A DNA stretch of 64,000 bases from JADJXM01 sp937967285 (GCA_050249535.1 JBFWQI010000004.1:158555-222554), one strand, 5' to 3'; positions 39,443 through 61,488 are shown, counted from the first letter of the stretch. Made by a program: numbers and translations. Notes: generated from the sequence alone by a model not told the origin.

Positions 39443-39465
39443 GGTAGCTCCGGAGCGGGCTGCGA

Positions 39466-40239
<774 letters not shown>

Positions 40240-40390
40240 CGCGTAAAAACTAGCAAGGGGAGACCGGTTTCGCAAGCATCCGCCCGGCTGCCGAAAATGG
40301 CCGGCCGGCGCCATCGGCATCGACTGGAGTTTGCCAAATCGCCTGTAATCGTCAAGAATATGATTTTCTTTTGACGGGGACACCGCTCGC

Positions 40391-42385
<1,995 letters not shown>

Positions 42386-42390
42386 ACCAG

Positions 42391-43194
42391 ATGAACGACC
42401 GGCTCCAATTGATCGTCGATTCGCATGCCCATCTCGATGTTCCGCAGTACGATGACGACCGGGATCAGGTGATCGAACGTGCGCGACAGGCGGGAGTCGG
42501 CCTGATGCTTGAGATCTGCGGCAGCGATGTCGGAGCCGGCTCCCTCGAAAAGGGCATCCAACTGGTCGACGCGCATCCTTTTATATATGGCGCGATCGGC
42601 CTTCATCCGCACGAAGCGAGTCTCTGGAATGATGACCTCGAGTCGAAACTGTGCGGACTGAGCCTTCACCCGAAGATCGTCGGCTGGGGCGAGATCGGGC
42701 TCGATTATTACTACGATCACAGCCCGCGCGATCGTCAGCGCGAGGTTTTCCGCCGCCAGCTCGAACTGGCTCTCGAGCGCCGGCTGCCGGTTATCATTCA
42801 TACCCGCGACGCTGAAGACGATACGATCGAGATCCTGCGCCGTTGCTGGACCGAAGCGGGGGGCGCTGAAATCGGCGGGATCATCCATTGCTTCACCGGA
42901 ACCCGCGTTCTGGCCGACGCCGCGCTCAACATGGGGTTCATGATCTCGTTCTCAGGCGTCGTGACCTTCAAAAACGCCGCCGAATTGAGGGAGATCGCCC
43001 GGGCCGTCCCGCTCGACCGGCTGCTGGTCGAGACGGATTGCCCGTATCTCGCGCCCGTCCCGTATCGCGGGAAGCGCAACGAGCCGGCTTATGTCGTTGA
43101 AACCGCTGCGTTTCTGGCTGAACTTCGCGGCCTGACTGTCGATCGTCTGGCCGAATCGACGACCGAAAACTTCACGCGGCTCTTCAGGTTGTGA
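42391..43194 (+). CDS. TatD-family metal-dependent DNase
   Basis: A 267-residue TIM-barrel hydrolase with the family order of metal ligands: DSHAHLDVPQYDDDRD, YGAIGLHPHEA, GEIGLDYYYDHSPRDRQREV, PVIIHTRDAEDDT, GIIHCFTGT and LLVETDCPYLAPVPYRGKRN. Members are 3'-5' exonucleases or general phosphodiesterases in the cytoplasm. The metG-tatD order is common in bacteria, and the five-base gap supports an operon. Confidence 0.92.
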   Translation: MNDRLQLIVDSHAHLDVPQYDDDRDQVIERARQAGVGLMLEICGSDVGAGSLEKGIQLVDAHPFIYGAIGLHPHEASLWNDDLESKLCGLSLHPKIVGWGEIGLDYYYDHSPRDRQREVFRRQLELALERRLPVIIHTRDAEDDTIEILRRCWTEAGGAEIGGIIHCFTGTRVLADAALNMGFMISFSGVVTFKNAAELREIARAVPLDRLLVETDCPYLAPVPYRGKRNEPAYVVETAAFLAELRGLTVDRLAESTTENFTRLFRL

Positions 43195-43216
43195 TACATA
43201 TTTGATCAATCCTCTA

Positions 43217-43244
43217 TTGACAGGAAAAACTTGCAGTGTAATTT
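43217..43244 (+). promoter_or_regulatory. Sigma-70-type promoter for yajQ
   Basis: TTGACA (43217-43222) and TAATTT (43239-43244) are separated by 16 bases. The predicted transcript start, about seven bases later, nearly coincides with the yajQ ATG at 43252, and no Shine-Dalgarno sequence is visible, so the mRNA may be leaderless. Confidence 0.45.
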
Positions 43245-43251
43245 GTGAATT

Positions 43252-43752
43252 ATGGCGCAGCAGAACACATTCGACATAGTGTCCAGGATCGAGCATGCCG
43301 AGGTCGTCAACGCCGTGGATCAGGCGATGAAGGAAGTGACCACGCGATTCGACTTCAAGGGCAGCAAGAGCAACATCGAACTGGACGGCAAGGAAGCGAT
43401 CATCCTGACATCGGATGACGAATACAAGCTCAAGAGTCTCAACGACATACTGCAGACCAAGCTGGTCAAGCGGAATGTTCCGCTCAAGGGCCTCAATTAC
43501 GGCAGGGTGGATTCGGCGCTCGGCGGCACGGTCAGGCAGCGGATCGATCTCCAGCAGGGCATTCCGACGGACAAGGCCAAGGAGATCGTCAAGCATATCA
43601 AGGAGACGAAGCTCAAGGTACAGGCGTCGATTCAGGGAGATTCGGTCCGCGTCAGCGGGAAGGACCGCGACGTCCTGCAGCAGGTGATCGCCGCGCTGAA
43701 AGAGCGCGATTTCGGCATCGATATGCAATTTACGAATTACAGATCGAACTGA
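43252..43752 (+). CDS. yajQ: YajQ-family nucleotide-binding protein
   Basis: A 166-residue protein of the YajQ family, known to bind nucleotides and, in some species, cyclic di-GMP. It starts NTFDIVSRIEHAEVVNAVDQ, has TRFDFKGSKSNIELDGKEA and ends with GKDRDVLQQVIAALKERDFG followed by IDMQFTNYR, all diagnostic. Full length. The upstream gap of 57 bases contains a plausible promoter but no ribosome binding site. Confidence 0.95.
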   Translation: MAQQNTFDIVSRIEHAEVVNAVDQAMKEVTTRFDFKGSKSNIELDGKEAIILTSDDEYKLKSLNDILQTKLVKRNVPLKGLNYGRVDSALGGTVRQRIDLQQGIPTDKAKEIVKHIKETKLKVQASIQGDSVRVSGKDRDVLQQVIAALKERDFGIDMQFTNYRSN

Positions 43753-43805
43753 TCCGGCCTACAGGAGCAGGGACGCAGAAGAGACGGCGCTCGGGGCTCA
43801 AAAAT

Positions 43806-44822
<1,017 letters not shown>

Positions 44823-44826
44823 TCTT

Positions 44827-45533
<707 letters not shown>

Positions 45534-46118
45534 ATGAGCACATCCAATCCCAAAGACGGACACGAGATCGAGGTCAAGCTGCGGCTCGACGGCATCGAGC
45601 AGTTGCACCGCGCCGGCCTCACTCTCGAGCTCGAGACTGAGCGCCACTTCGAGGACAACTGGCTCTTCGATACGCCGGACGGCAGGCTCGGCCGCGAGCT
45701 TTCGGTCCTCCGCGTCAGGATCGCCGGTACGGGCGGATCGATGACCTACAAGGCGAAGGCCGACGACGAGGTCTCACGGTTCAAGCGGCGCATCGAGATC
45801 GAGACACGGCTCGACGATCCGCGCAGCGCAATCGCATTGTTCGAAAGGCTGGGTTATCGCAAATGGTTCCGGTACCAGAAATACCGGACGGTGTATCAGG
45901 CATATTTCGATCCCGATCGCCGTTTATCGGTCATGTTCGACGAGACTCCGATCGGCAATTTCGTTGAACTCGAGGGTGGAGAAGACGATCTGGCGGCGGC
46001 TGTCGCGTTGCTCGGAGTTGGCCCGGCGGACTTCATTCTGGAAAGTTATCTGACGCTGCAAGCCAATGCCTGCGCGGCGCGCGGGCGCTCGCTCGAGGAT
46101 ATGATTTTCGACTTGTGA
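45534..46118 (+). CDS. CYTH-domain (class IV adenylate cyclase/triphosphatase-like) protein
   Basis: The 194-residue CYTH protein has the ExExK motif in HEIEVKLRLD, then EDNWLFDTPDGRLGRELSVL, LRVRIAG, MTYKAKADDEVSRFKRRIEI and FVELEGGEDD: the charged residues lining a tunnel that binds inorganic triphosphate and metal. Family members are thiamine triphosphatases, RNA triphosphatases or CyaB-type cyclases; which one is undecided. No ribosome binding site is seen before the ATG at 45534, which directly follows the repeat block. It marks the left edge of the accessory island. Confidence 0.85.
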   Translation: MSTSNPKDGHEIEVKLRLDGIEQLHRAGLTLELETERHFEDNWLFDTPDGRLGRELSVLRVRIAGTGGSMTYKAKADDEVSRFKRRIEIETRLDDPRSAIALFERLGYRKWFRYQKYRTVYQAYFDPDRRLSVMFDETPIGNFVELEGGEDDLAAAVALLGVGPADFILESYLTLQANACAARGRSLEDMIFDL

Positions 46119-46172
46119 TTCCGCAAGTTCTGATATCATACGCAACAGATACAAATTCCTCAGGAGGAACCT

Positions 46173-46643
46173 ATGAACCCTATGGATCCGTCCGCGCTCG
46201 CTCCGCTGGTCATGCCATGGCTTATCAGATATGCTCCACCCATCTTCGATGCTGCTAAAACCTACGGTGGAAAGGCACTGGAAACGATTGCCGAGAAAGC
46301 CCTCGAGAAGGTCGGCGAAAATATCACCGAGGAATCATGGCAGTTTGGTAAACCTCTGCTCAAAAAGCTCCTCGCCAGGTTTACGATCACCCCCGCAGCT
46401 TTAGTGGCTATTGAAGATCTGGCAAAGGATCCCCAGGACTCTGACAATCAAGCCGTCATGAGGGTTCAATTGAAGAAAATATTCGAGGCCGATCAAGACT
46501 TCGCGGCCGAGATTGAGAAACTGATGTCAGAGGCGAACCGCGCCGGCAGCACGATCAACATCACGGCTTCAGGTGATCGAAGCGTCGCCGCTCAGAACAT
46601 CAATGCACCCGTCATCATCGGCGATATCAAGACAGGGAAATAG
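46173..46643 (+). CDS. Small helical protein partnered with a NACHT NTPase
   Basis: I do not recognise a named family for this 156-residue protein. Residues 10-125 are mostly helical (AKTYGGKALETIAEKALEKV, WQFGKPLLKKLLARFTI). The last 25 residues hold SVAAQNINAPV (137-147), the same motif seen at the N-terminus of the NACHT protein that follows and inside the second NACHT protein at ~51111-54551. AGGAGG stands seven bases before the ATG. The gene lies 59 bases upstream of the NACHT gene. I infer that it is a detached N-terminal effector or adaptor module that contacts the NTPase through the shared motif. Confidence 0.6.
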   Translation: MNPMDPSALAPLVMPWLIRYAPPIFDAAKTYGGKALETIAEKALEKVGENITEESWQFGKPLLKKLLARFTITPAALVAIEDLAKDPQDSDNQAVMRVQLKKIFEADQDFAAEIEKLMSEANRAGSTINITASGDRSVAAQNINAPVIIGDIKTGK

Positions 46644-46673
46644 GCCCGATCAACCCGCCATTCCGTTGATTTA

Positions 46674-49506
<2,833 letters not shown>

Positions 49507-49509
49507 TTA

Positions 49510-49530
49510 ACGCACGCTGGGAGCGTGCGT
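49510..49530. terminator. Hairpin between target 1 and the template repeat
   Basis: ACGCACGCT (49510-49518), loop GGG, AGCGTGCGT (49522-49530): a perfect 9-bp stem without a U-run. It could end target 1 transcription or be a short repeat. Confidence 0.45.
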
Positions 49531-49589
49531 ACCGGGCGACGTATGGTGTATGATGCCTCCGCAGCGCAGGCTGTGGGGTTATCTGCGAT

Positions 49590-49940
<351 letters not shown>

Positions 49941-50002
49941 CTGACCCCGCAGGGGGCGAATAGATAAGCCAGGGGTGGAGCGCTTCAGCGCGGAACCCCT
50001 GG
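49941..50002. repeat. Left REP of the RAYT element
   Basis: CTGACCCCGCAGGGGGC, a short spacer, then CCAGGGGTGGAGCGCTTCAG and CGCGGAACCCCTGG. The reverse complement of 50561-50623 matches it closely, and it contains two nested palindromes. These inverted REPs bracket the transposase gene, as REP/BIME units do. Confidence 0.75.
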
Positions 50003-50051
50003 AAAAGGCCACCCCCATCCATCCGCAAGCCCCAAAGGGGCGTAATCATTC

Positions 50052-50504
50052 CTAATCCCAGACATATCGTTCGTCAAAATCGACATTGTATTTCCAGCAT
50101 AGTGAACGAAATTCTATTTGATATGATTTATCTCGATGTTGGACTTTTTGATTGGCAATGTATCGCTTAACATCGTCGACTCCGGATTGACCGATGGAAA
50201 ATACCCCGTAACCTGATTGCCATTTGAAGTCTTTGAATTCCTTCCCCTGATCTTTAATCCATCTCGATGAGTAGCTCTTCACTTTTTCCACCAATTCGGC
50301 AACAGTGCAGGTCCGCGACAACAGGAACAGAGTGTGAATGTGATCAACATCGCCCCCGATGATCAGCGCAGGGCAACCTTTGTTACGAAAGATCCCGCAC
50401 ATATAAGCATGTAACTCGGATTCGATTTTATCGGCGATAAATGGCTGGCGATTTTTTGTGCTGAAGATAAGGTGAAGGTAGATCGATGATAATGATTGAG
50501 GCAT
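50052..50504 (-). CDS. REP-associated IS200-like tyrosine transposase (RAYT)
   Basis: A 150-residue Y1 transposase of the IS200/REP-associated group. The HUH pair is in DVDHIHTLFLLS, and the catalytic Tyr is probably in VEKVKSYSSRWIKDQGKEF, with FKWQSGYGVFSIGQSGVDDV as the usual C-terminal stretch and an opening SSIYLHLIFSTKNRQPFI. The ATG at 50504 has GGAG upstream; the frame from 50627 is longer but runs into the REP. It sits between the TR and the RT remnant, on the opposite strand, flanked by inverted REPs at 49941-50002 and 50561-50623. It looks intact. Confidence 0.88.
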   Translation of the reverse strand: MPQSLSSIYLHLIFSTKNRQPFIADKIESELHAYMCGIFRNKGCPALIIGGDVDHIHTLFLLSRTCTVAELVEKVKSYSSRWIKDQGKEFKDFKWQSGYGVFSIGQSGVDDVKRYIANQKVQHRDKSYQIEFRSLCWKYNVDFDERYVWD

Positions 50505-50560
50505 GGCCTTTTCTCCTTCTTGCGCCCATTTTGGGCTTGATTGAAGGGATGGCCGTTTTA

Positions 50561-50623
50561 CCAGGGGTTCCGCGCTGAAGCGCTCCTCCCCTGGCTTCCA
50601 TATTCTGCCCCCTTCGGGGTCAG
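50561..50623. repeat. Right REP of the RAYT element
   Basis: CCAGGGGTTCCGCGCTGAAG, CGCTCCTCCCCTGG, a short spacer and GCCCCCTTCGGGGTCAG. This is an inverted, slightly diverged copy of 49941-50002. The element from REP to REP spans about 683 bases. Confidence 0.75.
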
Positions 50624-50670
50624 GCATGCAAGATGTTGATCATCAATAACAAAATACTACAAACAGTTAA

Positions 50671-51024
50671 GATAAATATGAGCGCCGTCTCTATGATTGG
50701 AAGCGCTCGATCATCGAATTTTTGCATTCGCTTAGATTGACGATTCACGAACCGGAGGCTCAGGTCATTCCGGGTGAAGTGGGAATTCCCTGGCTCGGCT
50801 TCGTAGTCTATCCGACTCATCGGCGTGTCAAATCAAGGAACGTTGTCAAATTTTGTCGTCGATTGAGCGATCGCTGGTCGGAATACTGCGCCGGCCGGAT
50901 CACTTTTGCTGAATTCGATTCTTCAGTGAAGGGATGGGTCAATCACGTCCGCTACGCCGATACCTGGGGGTTGAGAAAGACCGTGTTGAGCAGCGGGAAG
51001 TTTTTTCGAAGACCCGAAAAGTAA
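50671..51024 (+). pseudogene. C-terminal remnant of the DGR reverse transcriptase
   Basis: The frame opens after a stop at 50668-50670. It reads DKYERRLYDWKRSIIEFLHS, then LRLTIHEPEAQVIP, IPWLGFVVYPTHRRVKSRNV and VKFCRRLSDRWSEYC, ending FRRPEK. This is the thumb/C-terminal part of group II-like DGR reverse transcriptases, including the characteristic LGF...PTHRR box. All the polymerase motifs, including the YxDD Asp pair that should come just before this segment, are absent, and they are not found in 49708-50670. About 115 of an expected 330-400 residues remain. No start codon or ribosome binding site is convincing. Confidence 0.85.
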
Positions 51025-51050
51025 AAAATTTTTTTAGCGCCTTCGGCGCT

Positions 51051-54551
<3,501 letters not shown>

Positions 54552-54815
54552 GTTCCATTCCTTATGAAAAAAGGTTTCGAGAGTCTTTCCTCTGGCGGAT
54601 AACGTTCGAATGCGGTTAAGTGATCCGCCGGCCGGTTGAGGCATTGTCAGGTTAGCTGAAATCAAGGATTTTCGGCAAGCATGGCAGGCAAACCGGAACG
54701 CGTGGCTGATGTTTCTATTTTCGGTTTACAATGCCGGCGATATTCAAAAGGATGATTAAGGTAATTGTAATGGAATCCTGCATCGACATTTATCAGGAGA
54801 AATTTCAGGAAAGAT

Positions 54816-55811
54816 ATGAAAGCAATGATACTGGCGGCCGGATTCGGGACGCGGCTCTGGCCGCTGACGATCGGACGCACCAAGCCGGCGATCCCGTTTC
54901 TCAACCGTCCGCTGATCGCCTATACGATCGAATATCTCAAACGCCACGGGATCGATGATCTGATCATCAACCTGCATCACGAACCCGAATCGGTGCGCCG
55001 GCAGATCGGCGACGGATCAGAGTACGGCGTCAGAATCACTTATTCGCTCGAGGAGCCGGAGATCCTCGGGACATCGGGCGCGCTCGACAGGGTCCGGCAT
55101 CTGCTCGATGACGACACATTCGTCGTCGTCAACGGCAAGATCATCACCGACATCGATCTGAGCGAAGCGATCGCGGCGCACCGCGAGCGGAAGGCTCTGG
55201 CGACGCTGGTTCTGATGACCAACTATCGTTACGAGCGATTCAGCGAGGTGAAGATCTCGCCGGAATACGACATCCGCGAGTTCGCGGGGTTCCCGAAAGC
55301 GCCGGATAACGACAATCCCTCGGGCAGGACGCGGCCGTTTCCGCTCATGTTCACCGGAATTCACATTCTGGAACCGGGCATTTTCGATTACATTCCGCGG
55401 GGAGTTTTTTCGGATTCGGTGCGCGATGTTTATCCGAAGGCGATGGCGGAAGGGCGTCCGGTCAAGGGGCACATCGCGGAAGGTTCGTGGCACGAGCTGA
55501 GCACGATCGAGCGATATCTCGCGATCCATCTGGATTTCCTGAGCGCGCGCGGCGTCGATGTGATGACGGACGAAGGATGTCGGATAGATCCCGGGGCGTC
55601 GATCCGGCGTTCGGTGCTCTGGAAGCGGGTCAGCGTCGGAGCCGGCGCTTCGCTCGATCAATGCGTGGTGGGGGATGACGTTGTGATTCCGCCAGGGGCC
55701 CGGTTCGAGAGGGCGGCCATCGTCAGGGCTGATGCGGCGGATGAAGAGCGGCCCGAAAAGGCGCTTCCGGGCGAGGTGATCGGCGACAACCTTGTCGTCA
55801 AATTCGCCTGA
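54816..55811 (+). CDS. Nucleotidyltransferase with left-handed beta-helix tail (MurU-like)
   Basis: Sugar-1-phosphate nucleotidyltransferase of 331 residues. The N-terminal signature is MILAAGFGTRLWPLTIGRTK, followed by KPAIPFLNRPLIAYTIEYLK, GTSGALDRVRHLL and VVVNGKIITDIDL (Asp for metal). Residues ~255-310 form hexapeptide-like beta-helix turns (IDPGASIRRSVLWKRVSVGA). The neighbour is an APH-type sugar kinase, the same pairing as MurU-AmgK in peptidoglycan recycling, although MurU proper lacks the tail. GDP-mannose-type activity is the alternative. Confidence 0.8.
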   Translation: MKAMILAAGFGTRLWPLTIGRTKPAIPFLNRPLIAYTIEYLKRHGIDDLIINLHHEPESVRRQIGDGSEYGVRITYSLEEPEILGTSGALDRVRHLLDDDTFVVVNGKIITDIDLSEAIAAHRERKALATLVLMTNYRYERFSEVKISPEYDIREFAGFPKAPDNDNPSGRTRPFPLMFTGIHILEPGIFDYIPRGVFSDSVRDVYPKAMAEGRPVKGHIAEGSWHELSTIERYLAIHLDFLSARGVDVMTDEGCRIDPGASIRRSVLWKRVSVGAGASLDQCVVGDDVVIPPGARFERAAIVRADAADEERPEKALPGEVIGDNLVVKFA

Positions 55812-55877
55812 TGGTAACATCCTTTACCCCGAATTTAACGACCGGACTCGACCGACACCCTGTTGTCGTCCCGACAT

Positions 55878-56969
55878 ATGACCATGAACCTCCCCGAATC
55901 AAGAATCCAGACCGGCGCCGAACTGAAGGGCACGGGCGGACTGAGCGAAAAGCGGGTGCTGGCATACACCGCGCGCCACTTCAACGTTCCCGCCGAAGAT
56001 GTGCTGCTGCAGGCGCTGACGCCCGATGCCTCGACGCGCAAATACTATCGCGTCTCGCAGGCCGGTGATCCCGGCGGGACGCTGATCATCAGCCTTTATG
56101 CCGCGCCGTTCAATCCGGGTGACAATTCGTATCTGGATGTGACAAGGCTCTTCGAGAAGGTCGGGTTGCCGGTCCCGCGGATCATCGACGTTGCGGGGAC
56201 GGACGGGATCATCCTGCAGGAGGATCTCGGCGATGAGAGCCTGAGCGGATGGCTGGTCGATGCCGCTGAGCGCAATGATTCAACCGGAATCGCCGGGAAG
56301 CTCAAGCGGGCGATCGATCTGATCGTCGAAATCCAGGCCGCCACTGAGACGGCTTACGGCATGAACTCCGTGGCATCGCGGCTGGCCTTCGATGTCGACA
56401 AGCTCTCGTGGGAGCTCAACTATTTCTTCGATCACTTCTTCGGAAGCTACAAGCGGGCGGAGATGAGCGACTCTGATGCGGGCGCGATCCGGGGCGATCT
56501 GCTCGAGATCGCGACGGAGCTTTCGGCTCGGCCACGAACGCTGACTCATCGCGACTACCACGGAATGAATCTGATGGTGGATCCGAACGGCGATCTGCGG
56601 ATCATCGACCACCAGGATGCGCGAATGGGACCGGCCACCTACGATCTGGTGCCTCTGCTGGTCGAGCGGCTGCTCGAACCGGCCGACGAGGCATGGGTCG
56701 AATCCTGGCAGAACTATTATCTCGAATCGCGCGAACGCGCCGGTCTGCAGGAGATCGCGCCCGAGGATCTGCGTTACGAATTCGATCTGATGACCGTTCA
56801 GCGGCAGTTGAAGGCGATGGGGACTTTTTCATACCAGACTGCGGTCGTCGGCCGCGGCGTGGTCTATGAAAAATATATCGATCCGGCGCGCCGGACGGTT
56901 CTTCGCGCGATGTCGAAACCGGGGATGAAGGAGTATCCTCATCTGAGGGGCGCGCTCGAATCGGCGTGA
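55878..56969 (+). CDS. APH-fold sugar kinase (AmgK-like)
   Basis: Kinase of aminoglycoside-phosphotransferase fold, 363 residues from the ATG at 55878. Catalytic segments are RTLTHRDYHGMNLMVDPN and LRIIDHQDARMGPATYDLVP, with a glycine-poor N-lobe (ASTRKYYRVSQAGDPGGTLI). AmgK-type enzymes phosphorylate the anomeric OH of N-acetylmuramate or N-acetylglucosamine. The MurU-like gene directly upstream supports that role. The starts at 55863 (TTG) and 55884 (ATG) are alternatives. It ends 32 bases before asnS. Confidence 0.78.
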   Translation: MTMNLPESRIQTGAELKGTGGLSEKRVLAYTARHFNVPAEDVLLQALTPDASTRKYYRVSQAGDPGGTLIISLYAAPFNPGDNSYLDVTRLFEKVGLPVPRIIDVAGTDGIILQEDLGDESLSGWLVDAAERNDSTGIAGKLKRAIDLIVEIQAATETAYGMNSVASRLAFDVDKLSWELNYFFDHFFGSYKRAEMSDSDAGAIRGDLLEIATELSARPRTLTHRDYHGMNLMVDPNGDLRIIDHQDARMGPATYDLVPLLVERLLEPADEAWVESWQNYYLESRERAGLQEIAPEDLRYEFDLMTVQRQLKAMGTFSYQTAVVGRGVVYEKYIDPARRTVLRAMSKPGMKEYPHLRGALESA

Positions 56970-57001
56970 TTGGAATATCATACTGACTGGAACTCATATT
57001 T

Positions 57002-58312
<1,311 letters not shown>

Positions 58313-58446
58313 CGGCGCCGGAAATCATCTCCTGAACGGCCGGGCGTTCCCCCGACAAAACGCCCGATCGTCGCGGCGGCGCCTTCCGCCGACATCGATG
58401 TTTGTTCCCCCAGGATAACAGGCTTTTTCCCGGAGGATCCTGCCCC

Positions 58447-59444
<998 letters not shown>

Positions 59445-60359
59445 ATGAACAGAAGAAAAGTAACAATCATCGGTGTCCTGATGGATCTGGGGGCCGACAG
59501 GCGCGGGGTCGACATGGGACCGTCGGCGGTTCGAGTGGCCGATCTCAACGAGCGCCTGCAGGAACTCGGATATGAAGTGATCGACGAGGGGAACATCCCG
59601 GTTCGCGGGGCTGAGATGATGACGAACACCGATCCGCGGCTGAAGTATCTGCCGGAGATCGCCAGCGCCTGCGAGATCCTGGCGGAGAAGGTCGAGGCGG
59701 CGCTCGAGATAGGGTCGATACCGATCATCCTCGGCGGCGATCACTCGATCGCCATCGGCAGCGTTTCCGGCCTGGCATCGTTCCACAACAAGCGCGAACA
59801 GAAGGTCGGCGTGATCTGGTTCGATGCTCACGGCGACATGAACACTCCCGAGACGTCGCCTTCCGGCAACATCCACGGCATGCCGTTCGCGGCGATCCTC
59901 GGTCACGGTGCCAACGAACTGACGCACATCGGAGGTTTCGCTCCGAAAGTTCATCCTGAGGATTGCGTGCTGATCGGCGCGCGAAGCGTCGATCCGGATG
60001 AGGCTGTTGCACTCAAGGCTTCGGGTATCCGAATCATCACCATGCGCGAGCTCGATGAGCGCGGCATGAGCGCCGTCATGGACGAAGCGATGTGGCTGGC
60101 GTCGAGACGGACTGCGGGGTTCCACGTGACGATGGATATGGATTTCGTCGATCCCGACTATGCTCCGGGTGTCGGCACCCCAGTGCCGGGCGGCCCGACG
60201 TTCCGTGAAAGCCACCTCGCGATGGAGAAGGTCGCCGATTCGGGCAAGATGCTTTCATTTGAACTGACCGAGATCAATCCCATCCTCGATGTCTCTAACC
60301 GCACGGCTGAACTCGGCGTCGGACTGATCATCTCGGCCTTCGGCAAAAAGATCATGTGA
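59445..60359 (+). CDS. rocF: Arginase
   Basis: Hydrolyses arginine to ornithine and urea using a binuclear manganese centre. The ureohydrolase motifs are complete: GGDHSIAIGSVSG, VIWFDAHGDMNTPETSPSGN, then IHGMPFAAILGHG and MDMDFVDPDYAPGVGTPVPG. The start MNRRKVTIIGVLMDLGADRR and length of 304 residues match arginase rather than agmatinase. The ATG at 59445 follows a repeat tract with no clear ribosome binding site, so expression signals may come from the repeat or from further up. Confidence 0.92.
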   Translation: MNRRKVTIIGVLMDLGADRRGVDMGPSAVRVADLNERLQELGYEVIDEGNIPVRGAEMMTNTDPRLKYLPEIASACEILAEKVEAALEIGSIPIILGGDHSIAIGSVSGLASFHNKREQKVGVIWFDAHGDMNTPETSPSGNIHGMPFAAILGHGANELTHIGGFAPKVHPEDCVLIGARSVDPDEAVALKASGIRIITMRELDERGMSAVMDEAMWLASRRTAGFHVTMDMDFVDPDYAPGVGTPVPGGPTFRESHLAMEKVADSGKMLSFELTEINPILDVSNRTAELGVGLIISAFGKKIM

Positions 60360-60384
60360 GCCGGTTTCCTGACTGGAGAATCGA

Positions 60385-61488
60385 TTGTCCAATAAGATCA
60401 GAGTCGGAGTGGTCTTCGGCGGCCGCTCCGGAGAGCATGAAATCTCGCTTCGCTCGGCCGAATCGGTCATCAATGCCATCGACCGGACCAGGTACGACAT
60501 AATCCCGATCGCCATTACGCGCGAAGGCAAGTGGCTCGCCTCTGGCGAATCCTCGATGCTTCTGCCGAGCGCGGTCCTCGAGCATGCCGATCATCGCGTA
60601 GCCATCTACGGCGATCCCACCGAACACGGACTGGCGCGATTCACGAGCGAAGACAATTCGATCGGTCGCGACAGAATCGATGTCATCTTTCCGGTTCTGC
60701 ATGGAACTTACGGTGAGGACGGAACAATTCAGGGACTGTTCGAGATGGCCGATATCCCCTACGTCGGCTGCGGCGTTCTAGCCTCCTCGGTCGGCATGGA
60801 CAAGGTCTTCATGAAACGCCTCTTCCGCGAAGCCGGGCTTCCCGTGGTCGAGTTCACGCATTTTCTGAGGACCGAATGGGAGCGGGATCCCGAGGGCGTT
60901 GAAGCCGGGATAGTCGAAACTCTCGGCTTCCCGTGTTTCGTCAAACCTGCCAACCTGGGATCGTCGGTCGGGATTTCGAAGGCGGTCGACATGGCGTCGC
61001 TGCGAGCCGCGATCGAACTGGCTGCCAGATACGATCGCAAGGTCGTCGTCGAACGCGGAGTCGATGCGCGCGAGATCGAGGTCAGCGTGCTCGGCAACGA
61101 TGATCCCGTGGCCAGCCTGCCCGGCGAGATCGTCCCGCAGTCCGCGGACTTCTACGATTATCAGGCGAAGTATATTAATGATAACGGAGCCAGACTTGTC
61201 ATCCCGGCCGAACTCGGAGAAGACCTGACGCGCCAGATCCGCGAGATGGCAGTCCGCGTCTTCAAGGCCGTCGACGGCTCGGGGCTCGGGCGCGTCGATT
61301 TCTTCCTCGAACGAGGAACCGGGACGCTGATCGTCAATGAGATCAACACCATGCCCGGTTTCACCTCGATCAGTATGTACCCGAAATTGTGGGAAGCGAC
61401 GGGAATTGGATATTCGGAATTGATCGACAGGCTGATCGATCTGGCTTTCGAGAGGCACCGGGAGAAGTCCCGGAATGTGACGAGTTGA
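60385..61488 (+). CDS. ddl: D-alanine--D-alanine ligase
   Basis: ATP-grasp enzyme making the D-Ala-D-Ala dipeptide for peptidoglycan. It begins RVGVVFGGRSGEHEISLRSA, has PVLHGTYGEDGTIQGLFEMA, CFVKPANLGSSVGISKAVDM, EIEVSVLGNDDPVASLPGEI and ends with LIVNEINTMPGFTSISMYPK. The length of 367 residues fits the DdlA/longer type. The start is a TTG at 60385 preceded by GGAGAATCGA. It lies 25 bases after the arginase gene. Confidence 0.95.
   Translation: MSNKIRVGVVFGGRSGEHEISLRSAESVINAIDRTRYDIIPIAITREGKWLASGESSMLLPSAVLEHADHRVAIYGDPTEHGLARFTSEDNSIGRDRIDVIFPVLHGTYGEDGTIQGLFEMADIPYVGCGVLASSVGMDKVFMKRLFREAGLPVVEFTHFLRTEWERDPEGVEAGIVETLGFPCFVKPANLGSSVGISKAVDMASLRAAIELAARYDRKVVVERGVDAREIEVSVLGNDDPVASLPGEIVPQSADFYDYQAKYINDNGARLVIPAELGEDLTRQIREMAVRVFKAVDGSGLGRVDFFLERGTGTLIVNEINTMPGFTSISMYPKLWEATGIGYSELIDRLIDLAFERHREKSRNVTS

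Noticed and set aside
46173..46643. Small gene considered as the DGR accessory protein Avd
   Set aside because: It lacks the basic four-helix pattern of Avd and carries the motif shared with the NACHT proteins instead.
50620..50820. 66-codon minus-strand frame with a hydrophobic end
   Set aside because: It overlaps the RT remnant antisense and the right REP; no supporting signals.
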